A stretch of DNA of 39,609 nucleotides from Hyphochytrium catenoides (Eukaryota > Sar > Hyphochytriomycetes > Hyphochytriales > Hyphochytriaceae): NCBI GenBank assembly GCA_900088475.1, contig FLMG01000094.1, positions 21,922-61,530 on the forward strand. Direction: 5' to 3'. Position 1 is the first letter of the stretch. Each line of letters starts with the position of its first letter. Positions 1 to 10,894 of the stretch are shown here, in pieces. The notes under the pieces were generated by a model that saw nothing but the letters and a program-made list of their open reading frames with translations, searched no databases and was not told the DNA's origin. A program made the position numbers and the translations under genes.

Positions 1-17
1 GAGAGAGAGAGAGAGAA
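1..17. repeat. (GA)n microsatellite at the left edge
   Basis: The window opens in an uninterrupted GA dinucleotide run that probably continues to the left. No coding signal accompanies it. Confidence 0.85.
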
Positions 18-920
18 GGAAAGAGAGGAATAAATTTTTGTCTGTGGTTAGAGGCGGAAAATGTTTCCCACACTCTCAGGGGTTCGCATCAGCCGCCCCT
101 CTGCGGACTATCTATGGGTACGACATCCGCTAGGGATACTATCTCACTCCCCTTGGAGGAATATCTTTGGATAGAGGAAACAAAAGACATCAAAAGCTGG
201 TGACGGTAGGATTCTGAATGTACTTAGATAAGCGAGTGGTATTTAGGACGAGCATGGACATCGTGCCCACAGTACAGTACTGTAAGCGGTTTGAGCGGTT
301 CGTCTGACCTTTCACCCTGTCCCTCTCTCTTCTCTCTGTCTTCGTCTCTCTCTCTCTCTCTCTCTCTTTGTCTCGCTCTCGCTCTCTCTTTGTTTCTCTC
401 TCTCTCTCTCTTTGTCTCGCTCTCTCTCTCTCTCTTTGTCTCGCTCTCTCTCTCTCTCTCCCCCTATGTCTCTCCTTTTATCTTTCTGATGGATATTTCT
501 CCCTCATATTCCCCGAAGCTTGCGCTTTCCGGCACCGTCTCCATCACTTGTGCAGTACATCATCGCAAGCTCCATTCTCCCGCCACTCGCATGCATCGTT
601 GAGCTCCACATCAGCTCACATTTCCACCATCAATAACTTGCGTCCAGCACACCGACCTCTCTCTCTCCAATCTCCCTTTGTTCCTTCCTCTCTCTCTCAT
701 AAACCTAATCTTTATCAATCCAGGAAAGCCTCATAAACCTTTGTACCTCCTCTCTTGACTTTTCTTGGACCATCTCTCTCTCTCTCTCCTTCTGAAGCTT
801 TGATCTCCAGACGTAGAGGTGGCCAGAGAAGGAGAAACCAAGCTATTCAATAAGAATTTGATAATATTGCCAACCAATAGTTCTTGATGTCTGCCTTCTC
901 TCTCTCTCTCATGAAGAGTA
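18..920. other. Intergenic stretch without a recognisable gene
   Basis: Apart from the TC-rich tract and shorter CT runs near 660, 775 and 897, I see no coding region, RNA gene or other element here. It lies downstream of the minus-strand P-type ATPase homologue, so it should hold that gene's 3' untranslated region and terminator. I found no distinctive poly(A) signal. Confidence 0.5.
341..472. repeat. TC-rich imperfect tandem repeat
   Basis: This is a long pyrimidine tract in which (TC)n runs are broken at intervals of about 25 to 30 bases by a TTTGTCTCGCTC unit. It looks like a small minisatellite built from a microsatellite. Open frames across it encode only Ser-Leu repeats and are artefacts of composition. 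Confidence 0.8.
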
Positions 921-3900
921 TCACCTTTCTCTCCTGAGCAGCACCAGCGTGCTATTCAACGCGTGTACCTCGCCTTCCAGGTCCCGAACTCTCCTAGTAA
1001 GCCGCTGCACTGCGCCATGACGGTCTCCTCCACCAGCCACTGCGCGTCCAGCCACATAGCTCGCCCTCAGGTCTCCTCCCCCTGCTGCCTTGGCGCCCAA
1101 TAGCCTTCGGTTCCGCCTCTGTGCCTCGCGTAGGCGAGACAGAGTGGCCGTGTTTCCATATCTTGCTTGGTTCGACTGAGAGAGCTCCAGGTTGTCCAGA
1201 AACAAGAGACACGCCGCCTTCACTAGATCTGCCCCCAGAAGGGCGAAAGAGAAGAGAACAGATCAAGGAGAACAGCAAAGGGTAAACGATGGGAGATGCC
1301 GTGAACGCCAGAGAGGGAAGAAGCTTACAACAAAGAATGCCACAAGGGATAAAGTGAAAGTTTATGAACTGGGACGGGACGTCCAATACATGCTTCTCCT
1401 GGTCCGGGCCACATGAGTGCAAAGAACATAGAGAAAGGAGCAAAGGCTTGGGAGAGCACGAAAAGAGTGGGACAGGAACAGAGAACAGAGAGACGGGGAA
1501 AGAGAAAATGTAGAGGTCACTGAGCCTAGCGCCCTTGACATCCCTTACCTCCAATAACAAACCAGAAGAGGCAATAGACCAAGACAAACAGCACCATTAG
1601 ACTGGACAAGTGCGGAGCAGGATGGAAGGGCCAAAAAACAGCGAATGCAGCGACAAGGAGCACACGAAGTGCAGTCACTCCTAACCCCAAGGCCCCAGGT
1701 CGTGGCGATAACATGAACAAACGCTCCTCCTTCGCAGAGTAGAAAGCTAAGGCGTCACTGACGCCAATCTGCAGGAACATTAGGTTGAAGATCTGCCTAT
1801 AGGCCAGCGGAGGAAGATGGAGCTGTCGAAAAGTGGACCGCGGATCATGCGAGGTTAACGCCCAGTGTAAGAGGAGTAGAGAAGAGACTACCAGAGAAGA
1901 AGAGAGAGAGAGAGAGGTCCATAATACTCTGCCAAAATCCCAAGTCTCTGGCCGTCTCCGGGCCCGGAACTTCTCTGCTGGCAGTCCCGAAGTAACGAAG
2001 AAGTGGAGTATGGTGACTATTATGAGAAACACTGTGGGCAAGCGGAAGGAGCTTGGAACCGGCTCTCCATGTCCTCCCTGGCTAGGACACATCCCGTTGA
2101 CAGGCATAAACCCAGGATATCTGCAGCTGTCCGGGCGGACAAAGACGGTACCAATGAAGACAAACAGCAGCAGGCGGAGACTGCAGGCCATCCTGTAGGT
2201 GATCGCACTGCGCATCCGCTGCACCACCTCCCGGGCAATTTTAATACCGCACACGAGAACAGAAAGGCCAGGCTTCGTCAGGACCACGTCAGCAGCACTT
2301 CTCGCTGCATCCACGGCCCCTTCCACTGCCACGCCAACAGTAGCCTTTCTAAGTAGTGGAATGTCACTGACAGACTCGCCTGTAGCCGATAACAAGCTGC
2401 CCCGGGACATCAGGACATCCGCAATGATTTGCTTCTGCTGAGGGTGGACTTGCGCGTAGGCATCAGCCGTCTCTAACACCTCCGCGTAGTTGCTGGTGAG
2501 AGCCAGCTCACTTGGGACGAGTTGGTAGCTCCCCGCGGGCTCATCCTCATGGTCAGGGGCAGGAAGAACAGGAAGAGCGTTGGCCCCAATGACTGTGCTT
2601 CCTAGTCCGAGCTCACGGCAGACGTTAAGCGCATTAGCAGCTGTATCACCCGTCACAATTTTCACGTCAATGCCATGTGCCAACGCGTCGGCCACCGTGT
2701 CCTTAGCGTCATGCCTAAGGTTGTCTTTGAATGCAATGAGCCCCAAGAAGACCCAGAATCCATCTGCCCTACCATGATGGTGTGCCTGTTCTGCTGCTCC
2801 TGGGCCCGGTAAATGAGGCTGATGGCTGTCACTTTCGGAGAAAGCAGTGCGCGCAACAGCTAAGGACCGTAACCCTCTGCTTGCCAGCTCTAAGCAAGTG
2901 CTTTCGACTGCAGGGCGCAGGTCAACCGCGTTATGTGCAAGCTCTAGAACGGCTAAGGGACAGCCTTTGGTGGTCCGGAAGATGGCGCCGTTGGAAGCCC
3001 TTAATATGGCCTCTGAACGCCGTCTCTCTGCAGTGAATGCCTGGTAGTCCAGCTGCTCGTATTGGTCTAGCGGCCTTAGATCAAGAGCGTTGAGACAAAG
3101 GACATCGATTGCATCTTTGGGAGGCTCTTTCCATTTTGACGCTAGCGCTGCCGCGACCAAGACGTCCTCTCTTGAGATATTCTGTGCAAAGACAGAGATT
3201 TCTGACTGCATCTCAAGCTTGTTTCGTGTCAGCATTCCCGTCTTCTCTGTGAGTAGAAGGTTCACTCGAGCTAAAGCCTCAATAGCGCTAAAGCTGGTCA
3301 CTACCACCTTCTCCTGGGCGAGCTGCTGAGATCCAATTCCAATGATAGTTTGGCAAGCCATTTGTAGGTTGATTGGGATACACGAGATGAGGATCACGGA
3401 GCAAATGATAGCTCCATGGGTAACAGAGTAGCCCTCAGCGAATAAGCGTCCTAGACAGAAGCCTAAGAGAAACAAAGACAATACGAAGAGGTAGAGGAGC
3501 ATTTGCATCACCACGGAGTGAGAAAGTCCTTTGTCTTCTAGCAAGTGAAGGCTCCGGACGCTCTGCCAGTAGAGAGTCCGAGAGCCTGTAGCCGTCACCA
3601 CCGCTTCTGTCTCCCCTTTAATGACGAATCCCCCTGCCCTGACTGCATCACCTGTGCGGACTCTGACTCGCATACTGGGCCCAGTTAGAGAGCTCTCATC
3701 CACCACGACCTCCTTAGGGCCCACAATCATGCAGTCAGCCATCACGGCTGCTCCTGAAGGCAGCGAGACCCGGTCTCCAGGAACCAAGAGTGATGACTTG
3801 ATTATCTGATAGACGCCATCGCGCTTAACTGATAAGGTTAACAAGAGGGCCAAACAATAGATTAAGCGATGAAAGAGCAACCAACCAATGGACAAGCCCA

Positions 3901-4568
3901 AAAGGTGAGGGACACAGGGAAAAACGAGTACTCGGACGGCCTACTTTTTTGAGGTTAACGGACTAACCTTTGGCCTCGGGCGTTAGAGAGGATCGGAGCA
4001 GATTTGAAGCGATAGAGAGACGATTGCCCTCATTCCAGTTTATTGTCGCGTTAATTGCTTGGAGGAGGAGTAGCGCCAGAGCATCGGCCCATCTTGATTC
4101 CAAGCAACTGAGGATGAACCCTAGCCAGACCAACAGAGCTAATGGCCTGGTGAACTCTATGGCATAACCCCGCTGTAAGGACGGCAAGCGGATAAGATTG
4201 AGGCTTTGATCGATCAGCGTCAAGCTGAAAGTTGACAGCCTACCAGTCCGACTCCAGAAGCATCATGGAGGTCATTGCTGCCATACACAGCAAGGCGTTT
4301 AGCTGCCTCAACGCTGGATAATCCATTGTCAGGGGTTGGTGGAAGGTTATAATCAGGACCTTCCACACCAAAGTCCTTACAGCCAAAGAGTTGTAAGACC
4401 AATCAGTCAAGCTATGAGGCAAAAGCACGATTATACCGATGAAGCGAAACTTACTTCTCCAAAGGTATAGGTCTGATGCTCGCGAATGCTCCCTGGTTGC
4501 TGGCCATTGCTGGAACGGGCAACTTCACTCCGTAAGAGAGACGTGTGCTCTTCTCCTTGCCTTGCCAT
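921..4568 (-). CDS. P3A-type (plasma-membrane H+-ATPase-like) P-type ATPase with degenerate catalytic motifs; probable pseudoenzyme
   Basis: Five exons on the minus strand (4568-4455, 4375-4244, 4172-3968, 3828-1549, 1228-921) join in phase to 1,012 residues, close to the usual size of fungal and plant proton pumps. The N-terminus has the EAAKRL..YG.N.L pattern of the cation-ATPase N domain. Actuator, P and N domains and hydrophobic segments follow in the usual order. The M4 stretch leading to IGIGSQQLAQ..V and the block before the phosphorylation site are P3A-like. The tail after GDLVKAA is charged and coiled-coil-like. Active pumps carry DKTGTLT, TGES and GDGVND; here these read EKTGMLT (Glu345 for the phosphorylated Asp), TGPS (Pro201) and GESVSD (residues 634-639). 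The LNDGT block of M6, which holds the proton-binding Asp in plant pumps, is not recognisable. ATP hydrolysis is therefore unlikely. I infer a regulatory or scaffold role, or early decay with the frame still open. Start ATG is at 4568; the gene diverges from BRX1. Confidence 0.85.
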
Positions 4569-5429
4569 GGCAGCCAGGTGCTACCCTACTATACAGCTAG
4601 TATATCAACTTTGGAAGGGCGACGAGTCTCTATGGTGGTGACGGCATACCACTCTCTAGCGTGGTAAGTAGATTTTGCTGGAACTTCTGACGCCCAATGA
4701 AAGTTGACTCCTCAAGAGTGCCTTATCCTTTGCTATGACAGCTGGCAGGGAGATGTTTGAATGGGAAGTAGCGACCTGCACTCCTTCTGTTGGAGCATGG
4801 TGCATACTCACTTTCTCTTCAACTGCAGTTCATCGTTCTGCCGCTCTCATCTCTCATCAGCTGATGGCTTGCCTTCAACTGAGCCTCTGAAGGTGATGAT
4901 AGGCGTGTTCTTTCTACTCGTAGAGATCCGCCAAAGATTCACTCACTTGACCTGCTGCGAAACCCATAATCCATCATCGGGCAACCCATAATTCGCTGAT
5001 TTTGCAAGTCCTTGGTAACCCATTATTCTGGGGCGTTGTGATTGGTCCTTTTGAGGCAAGAGTGAAGCAATCACCCAATGAAAAGCCATCTTGATACTAA
5101 AGCGGGTCAAGGTTTGAAACTTGGGTATCTGCTAAAAGAGAGGACCCAGCTGAATATTTGATTATCGCCTTTAGGATGTTAAGGATAATCACGAATCTGA
5201 TCTGTCAAGTTAATTTGTCAGAAGCGGTGATGAGCTTCTTGCCCAACCATTCGCCCTTGTCAACAGAAACGGAAAGCCGTCATCAGAGCTCTACAAAGAA
5301 AGCTCTGGTTGGATGCAGCTCTCTTTCTATCTATGAAGTGAAGTCTGGCTGGTCCTGCGCAGAGACATTGGCACAATCCGGACAGAATATCTGATAGACT
5401 GAGATATCTGCCTGAGCTCTATAGTGAGA
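4569..5429. promoter_or_regulatory. Divergent promoter region between the pump homologue and BRX1
   Basis: This 861-base stretch separates two genes transcribed away from each other, so it must contain both promoters. No convincing TATA box was seen. Three near-identical decamers, AACCCATAAT at 4961-4970 and 4983-4992 and AACCCATTAT at 5017-5026, sit in the same orientation and are candidate protein-binding sites. I saw no credible exon here. Confidence 0.5.
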
Positions 5430-6947
5430 ATGGTGGCCAAGCCTTCCAGCAAGAAGCGTGCGGCACCAGCAGCGAAAGAAGCTGTAAAAGTATCCGACGA
5501 AAAGAGAGCTAGGTTGGAGGATGGTGCGCCAGGGCAGCCAGACGCAGATCAAGAGATGGAAAACTTAGTTTATGATGGAACATACAAGAACAAACAGCGA
5601 GTGTTGGTCCTCTGCTCTCGGGGTATAGTCTCCCGCCATCGCCACTTTATGGAGGATATCAAACTTCTCTTGCCACATCATAAGAAGGAGAACAAGTTTG
5701 ACTCCAAGGGCACGCTCCAGGTTATCAACGACATAGCAGAGATGAAAGGATGTAATAACTGCATCTATCTGGAGACCAGAAAACGACAGGACCTGTACAT
5801 GTGGATCAGCCGCACGCCTAATGGTCCTTCTGCCAAATTCCGAGTCCTGAATGGTACGCCTAAAGTGATGTCTTACGTGAGAGCGTGCCTCAACCTTATC
5901 TTCTTTGCTCTCGCCTCACACTTGCCAGTGCATACGATGGATGAGCTCAAACTCACTGGGAATGCCATGAGAGGCTCTCGGCCTCTACTATCCTTTGACA
6001 CAGCCTTCGATAGCCAGCCCTATTTGAAGCTTATCAAAGGCATGTTTGTACAGGTAAAGCATAGATGATGGGCTGACACTTGGCTACTAGGGCCCTCGCT
6101 CATTCTCCTACCCTAGGTCTGGGGAACACCGCGGGGCCACCCTAAGAGCAAACCATTCATTGACAGAATGATGTCCTTCTGCTTTTTGGATAACAAGATC
6201 TGGGTTAGGAACTGGCAGGTGAGACGCATTCGCAGAGGCTTTCAGACAAGAAGAGCGAGGGGAGAGATACTGTTGGGAATCCTAGGCATGTGAGAGGATC
6301 AAGTCTCTTAACCCTGAGCAGAAGGAGCCAGGAGCGACAAGGAGTACATCAGCAACATCCTTCACTGCTGGCCAAAGATATATATTGTGGAGATGGGGAG
6401 ATAGGGGAGTCTCTGTGGATGCAGACTTAACTGTGCCAGAAAGTAATACTGCTGCTTCCTCTTCTCAGATCATTGATGAAGGGGGAAACAGAAAGGAGGA
6501 GCTGGTTGCGGCACACAAGGGCGAAGATCTTACACAGCTTGTAGAGATTGGGCCACGCTTCGTCCTGGACCCGATCAGAATTTTTGACGGCAGCTTTGGC
6601 GGTGCAACGCTGTATCAAAGCCCAAGCTATGTGTCTCCTAATGAGGTTAGTCTGCTTTGAGCTTTTACTTGGTGCTTCCTGCTTTCTTCTTTTTTTTTGA
6701 CTTGAGACCATCAACAAGCTGTGTTCCCTCTCATCGTTATTCATGAACTTCCGTCTGTTTTTCTTTGGCGGACCTATCATGGGGCATGTCACTGATATTG
6801 TGGTGGCTGCAGTTGCGACGAGAGCAGCACACAAAGCATCACAACAAGTATGCGAACAGAGTGGCAGCCAGACAAGCCGCCCAGCAGCGGAAGGCTGAGA
6901 ATGTTATGCCTAAGGATGAGCTAGAGGATGTATTTAAAGCTGAATAG
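5430..6947 (+). CDS. BRX1: Ribosome biogenesis protein BRX1 (Brix domain)
   Basis: Five exons (5430-5853, 5929-6053, 6117-6218, 6469-6645, 6813-6947), all with GT-AG borders, join into one 320-residue frame. BRX1 is a nucleolar factor needed to assemble the large ribosomal subunit; its Brix domain binds pre-rRNA with partner assembly factors. Family landmarks appear in order: NKQRVLVLCSRGI near residue 50, LLPHHKKENKFD, KKRQDLYMW-like and GPSAKF blocks, KLTGN..RGSRPLLSFD, HPKSKPFIDRM.SFC.LDNKIW.RN.Q, VEIGPRFVL.PIRIFDGSFGG, then a basic tail. The N-terminus is lysine-rich, as expected of a nucleolar protein. Length is slightly below the human protein (about 350). The first in-frame ATG is 5430, just after a GTG that would only add two residues. 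Assignment is firm because every exon matches the family and the phases agree. Confidence 0.95.
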
Positions 6948-7194
6948 ATTGATCTGAAGATCTCTCAATCAGAGTTCTCGCTTTCTATCTGCTAATCTCT
7001 GCGCGCGCAATTATGGGTAGACAAACGAAAGAGAGCTTTCGACTAGCACGCGATATTGGGAGTGGCTATGTGGCTGTCCTTTAAAAAGGCACCAATTGTG
7101 GCAATCTTTGCTGGTAGTCAGCAAAAGCTTCAGTGAGGTCGAGCATGTCGGCAGTGACGGGGCTTCGTTCCAACGCAGCAGCTTGAGAACGCTG

Positions 7195-8783
7195 ATGAGC
7201 GTGGTCGAGAATGGACGGCCAATAATAGGATATATTGCTTTCTGTTCGTTCTTGGCCCTTGTCTCACAAAACCTTCTGCTATTATGGCTTCACAACACCT
7301 TCACGGTAAGAAAAAATGAAGAGGGATACTGAGTGGTGATCAAAGAGAAGAGAAGAACGCCCCAAATAAAGAGAACGAGGAGTCTGAGTGAGCTTCTATT
7401 GAATGGTTATTTGGTGGTGGTCTTGAAGCGGCGCTGTTATGGAGCGATTGCATCCTGGCGATTGGTGACCAGGATCATCAGTGACAAGGATGATGATGGT
7501 GGCTTATCCTTTGCGTAGCCGTATTTGTAGAGTAGACCATGATAACAAATGCAGAGAGGATGGGCATGCGTCAAGAAAGAGTGACGTGACCTATTTACTA
7601 GTCCACTCTCCTGTTCTTTCGCTGTCCCTCCTCTTCGGCCTTCGGGCCACCTTATTGGGACACTCAGTTATTTTATTGTTAGCTCGGAAGAGACGTCATC
7701 ATCACCACCATCATGTCGACAGCAGCCAGTTGAGAGAAGTAGAACTACGATTGCAACAAGGTTCAGCGCAGCTTTCTACAAGTGCAGGGACGGCGCACAA
7801 AAGATTAGATCATCGTAGTAGAGCCTAAAGGTCATCCTTTGAGCTTACTACTACTAATACATAATAAAGCGGGCTACTCGGGTCATCCTCCTCCTCCTCC
7901 TCATCCATCAACAGCCAGCAGCAGGAGGAGAGAGTAGCATCAGAAAGTGACGAGAAGAGGGCGAGGAGAGGAGGAGAACAGGATGCAACCCAACAAGATG
8001 CAACTTCTCTTCCTCGTACTCATCATCACCGCGATCAGGTTCCTTCGCGGCTCCCAAATCATCAAGAACCACCAGCCGTTCCACCACGGAATCTTTCAAG
8101 GAACATTCGTTCTGAACCTTTCAGCAGCAACACTATCAAAGACCTTGTTGTGCGCGAACCTTCTTTTCGCCCAAAGTTACGCAGAAGAAAGTTTCCGCCT
8201 CATCATGAGCTAATTCATGTCCGTTACACTCTCCTCGCGGATGATGATGGGACAGGAGGAGGACGAAGCCTGGGCTGGCGGCCCACAGAGCACAGGAGGA
8301 GCCCGTGTTCGGTTGGTTGTCTCCCTTCTTTCTTGGGACTCGGAGGCTTGAAGACAACCTCCTCTTTTTATGGGTACTCGCCCTTCTTCGCAGCAGCAAG
8401 CTCCTCAGAACCTCTTCGGCTCTTCTGCTGCTAGTGATGATTGATAAGACCACTGGAGTAGTAGTGCGCGGAAGGAGAAGTAAGCACATCCGCACTCAAG
8501 AGGCACTCAGGATCACCACTTGGGCACTTAGAGACCGCCCTACGTCACCCTGGACACTCCTCGTCCCGTGCTACGAATACATTGACTGCGGCTTGGGAAG
8601 AACAAAAATAGCTGTGGCCCCCTTTCCTATGGCGGCCCCAATTCACCCTCTTGTGCTGCTCCATCTCTGGATTCTTCTACAGTCTTGATGGCAGTAGAAA
8701 CGCCTTCAAACCCTCGTCTTCTTACAAAAAACAACTTTTACCTCCGTCTATGGCAGGAGCTGGTGGCGGGCACTACTGCTTGA
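7195..8783 (+). CDS. Unrecognised gene with an N-terminal membrane segment and a low-complexity body (exon borders partly unresolved)
   Basis: I do not recognise this gene. A first exon at 7195-7305 starts with ATG, encodes 37 residues dominated by a hydrophobic helix (GYIAFCSFLALVSQNLLLLW) and ends at a GTAAGA donor. A second hydrophobic stretch ending in LLLARKRR plus six histidines lies near 7601-7710. From about 7867 to 8302 a frame runs through a poly-Ser stretch (TCC repeats), Gln-rich, Lys/Arg/Glu-rich and Pro-rich sequence. It can continue across a 51-base intron (8303-8353) to a Gln/Ser-rich block near 8370-8430, and a last exon near 8686-8783 ends ..LWQELVAGTTA-stop. The inferred product is a small membrane-anchored, largely disordered protein. 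The joins between 7306 and 7867 are not settled, and it may be two genes. Confidence 0.35.
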
Positions 8784-8873
8784 ATGCAATACGTTTTGCT
8801 TTGAGCTCTCTCCCCCTGTCCCTACAGCTGCCTTCCTCACATCCCATAGGCGCGCCCATACTAATGATATAAT

Positions 8874-8879
8874 AATAAA
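8874..8879 (+). terminator. AATAAA poly(A) signal candidate
   Basis: A canonical AATAAA hexamer lies about 90 bases after the proposed stop of the unrecognised plus-strand gene, in an otherwise non-coding stretch, where a cleavage signal would be expected. Confidence 0.4.
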
Positions 8880-9209
8880 GCATGAGCTGAAGAAGGGCAT
8901 TGACCGTAAATAGAAGGAAAGGAAATAGCTTTCCCTGGTTTGCCTTCGGGCGCTAGTGCCTTGCTTCTTTCCTTCTTGTTGTCTCGTCCGGATCTTCCTT
9001 TCTTCCCTTATACCATAGTCCCGCTTCTGAACGTTGAAAGAAGGCTGTTAAAGTGAATGTTGTTTGGCAGCATCCCTGCAGCCTTCAGCCGTCTGAGTGC
9101 CCCAAGAAGGGTGACGGTAGCCTCACCATCGGCGGATAAGTAGGCACATCAAGGCCAACCAAGACCAGGTGAAGCAATCGTCAAACGTTACATTGGAATT
9201 AACGTGAAG
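8880..9209. other. Intergenic stretch upstream of the 7TM-RGS gene
   Basis: No coding signal was seen. An in-frame stop at 9141-9143 precedes the ATG of the next gene, so the coding region does not extend into this part. It should hold the promoter and 5' untranslated region of that gene. Confidence 0.4.
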
Positions 9210-10894
9210 ATGCTAGCTGCAGGAGCGGCGGATGGAGAGGAGGAGGGCCAAGAGGTGATGAAGAGTACGGCTCACGACACGGTGGCCCAGATCTTTATTG
9301 CGACACACGTGATCCTCACCTTGGTCATTACTTTGACATTTATTCTAAGGCGTAGCCTCTACCCTATGAACGTGATGCCGATCCACTGGTTGGTCTTTGC
9401 ACACATCAGCACGCCCATAGGATCCTTTGCCTTCCTTAGCAACTCCTTCGACTATCCGTGCAAACCCTTCATTACCTTCAAGTTGCACTTGGGAGGCTTC
9501 TTCCCAGCCCTGCCATCATTGCTGTCCCAGTGCTTCATCCTCTACTATACTCATCGTCATCAAGAGAAGCAAGTTCTCCTTAACGCTGATAACAACAAGA
9601 AGATGGGATTTTCTGGGCGAAGAAGAAGAGCATTTGCGCTGCTGCCGGATTGGGTCTCGTATAAGGCAAAGAGGGAGATCTACGCATGGATCACCTTCAT
9701 CTTGGTCACGTTGGTTATATTGCCGCAAGGAGTCCTTGTCCTTGTGGCTTACCAGGAGGCTCAAAGGCCGGAGACTCCGGACTCGGATCTTCTCTTTGAG
9801 TTGAAGACATGCACTGCCACAGCAGGCTATGTGGTATGTGATAGTAGTAGTGTCAGACTCTTTGCTCCCTTGCTCAATCTCTGTTCTGTTTTCCGTGAGA
9901 GATACATAGTTTGACCTCTTGTCGCTGGTATAATAGGTCTTATACAGGCCAGTCGCCACAGTCGCTCTTGGCCCATTGGTCGTGTTGACCTATTCGAGTT
10001 AAGGAGGCATTTGACATGAAGAAGCACTTTATGTTGTGCATCATATACACGCTCGTGGTGGCTCTTCCGCTACAAGCTGTAGACATTGTCCTAACAGGAT
10101 CAGCCGCTTCAACTTGGTTTCATCCTTTCTATCTCTTCATGTACTCTCTGGTCTATGTCATGTACGAGATCAACTGCGGCATCCTGCCTATCAGAACGTC
10201 TTTCATAGAGGCGAATCGGAGGTTGAAAGAGAGCTCACGACGTCCCTCTCGCTCGATCATTAGAAGTCCAAAGGTGCATTCTACGGTGGAGCTGAGGTCG
10301 ATATTGACGGCAAACTGCCCTGGTGTCAACGAGCGGTTCCAGGACTATCTGATAAAGGAGTTCTGCGTAAGATCCCTTCGAAGACCTCTCTTCTCTTCTG
10401 AGACTTTGTTCCTTCGCCACTGAGGTTGTCTTACGAGCCCTATTCTCGCCCTTTTGCTACGACGTACTATATATGTTGATTAGGTTGAGAATCTCCTGTT
10501 TTTCAAGGCAGTCATGGCGTACCGCATATCAAGTGATGGAACAGCGATGTTGGCCTCTGCGAAGAATATTGCTCAACAGTTCTTGACGCCAGCAGGCGCA
10601 TCTAGGGAGGTGAATATAAGCAGTGAGATGCGGATCAGAATTGTGAACGCGCTGGGCCAGCTAACGCCGACAACTGTGGAGATGGACTTCTTTGTGAAGG
10701 TGGAGCAGGAGGTCCTCTCTATGATGTTGGACCCCTTCAACCGCTTTCTCAGTACGGAAGGGATTCTCATACCTTTGGAGGCCTACGGGTCTAGTGCCCT
10801 GGCTGGGAAGAATGATGATCAGAGCAAGTCCGCTGTCAAGGGCAGCCCCACGAATCATAAGGATGATGACGTCGTGATGCCCTACTCAGGCTGA
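9210..10894 (+). CDS. Seven-transmembrane protein with C-terminal RGS domain (apparent frame slip in TM5)
   Basis: This resembles the 7TM-RGS proteins of plants, fungi and protists, in which a receptor-like membrane domain is fused to a domain that speeds GTP hydrolysis by heterotrimeric G-alpha. Exon 1 (9210-9833) encodes TM1-TM4, with four clear hydrophobic segments, then a loop ending ATAGYV. A second exon begins after an AG at 9936 and encodes a hydrophobic TM5-like segment (VATVALGPLVVLTYS). Its frame is one base out from the following EAFDMKKHF and TM6-TM7. The exon ends at 10366 with YLIKEFC and splices to 10484-10894 (VENLLFFKAV), which restores the RGS signature FCVENLLFF across the junction. 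MDFFVKVEQEV..ML completes the RGS fold. Total length is about 480 residues. First in-frame ATG is 9210, with a stop upstream. The role is inferred from family. Confidence 0.8.

Noticed and set aside
291-736. Two overlapping plus-strand frames of Ser/Leu repeats
   Set aside because: They are only the translation of the TC-rich tract, with no domain and no codon diversity.
921-4568. Calling the pump homologue a simple pseudogene
   Set aside because: All exon phases agree over 1,012 codons without a stop or frameshift, so a coding gene with altered active site explains the data better.
9427-9959. Frames overlapping the first 7TM-RGS exon on both strands
   Set aside because: They conflict with the clear transmembrane frame 9210-9833 and show no family similarity.
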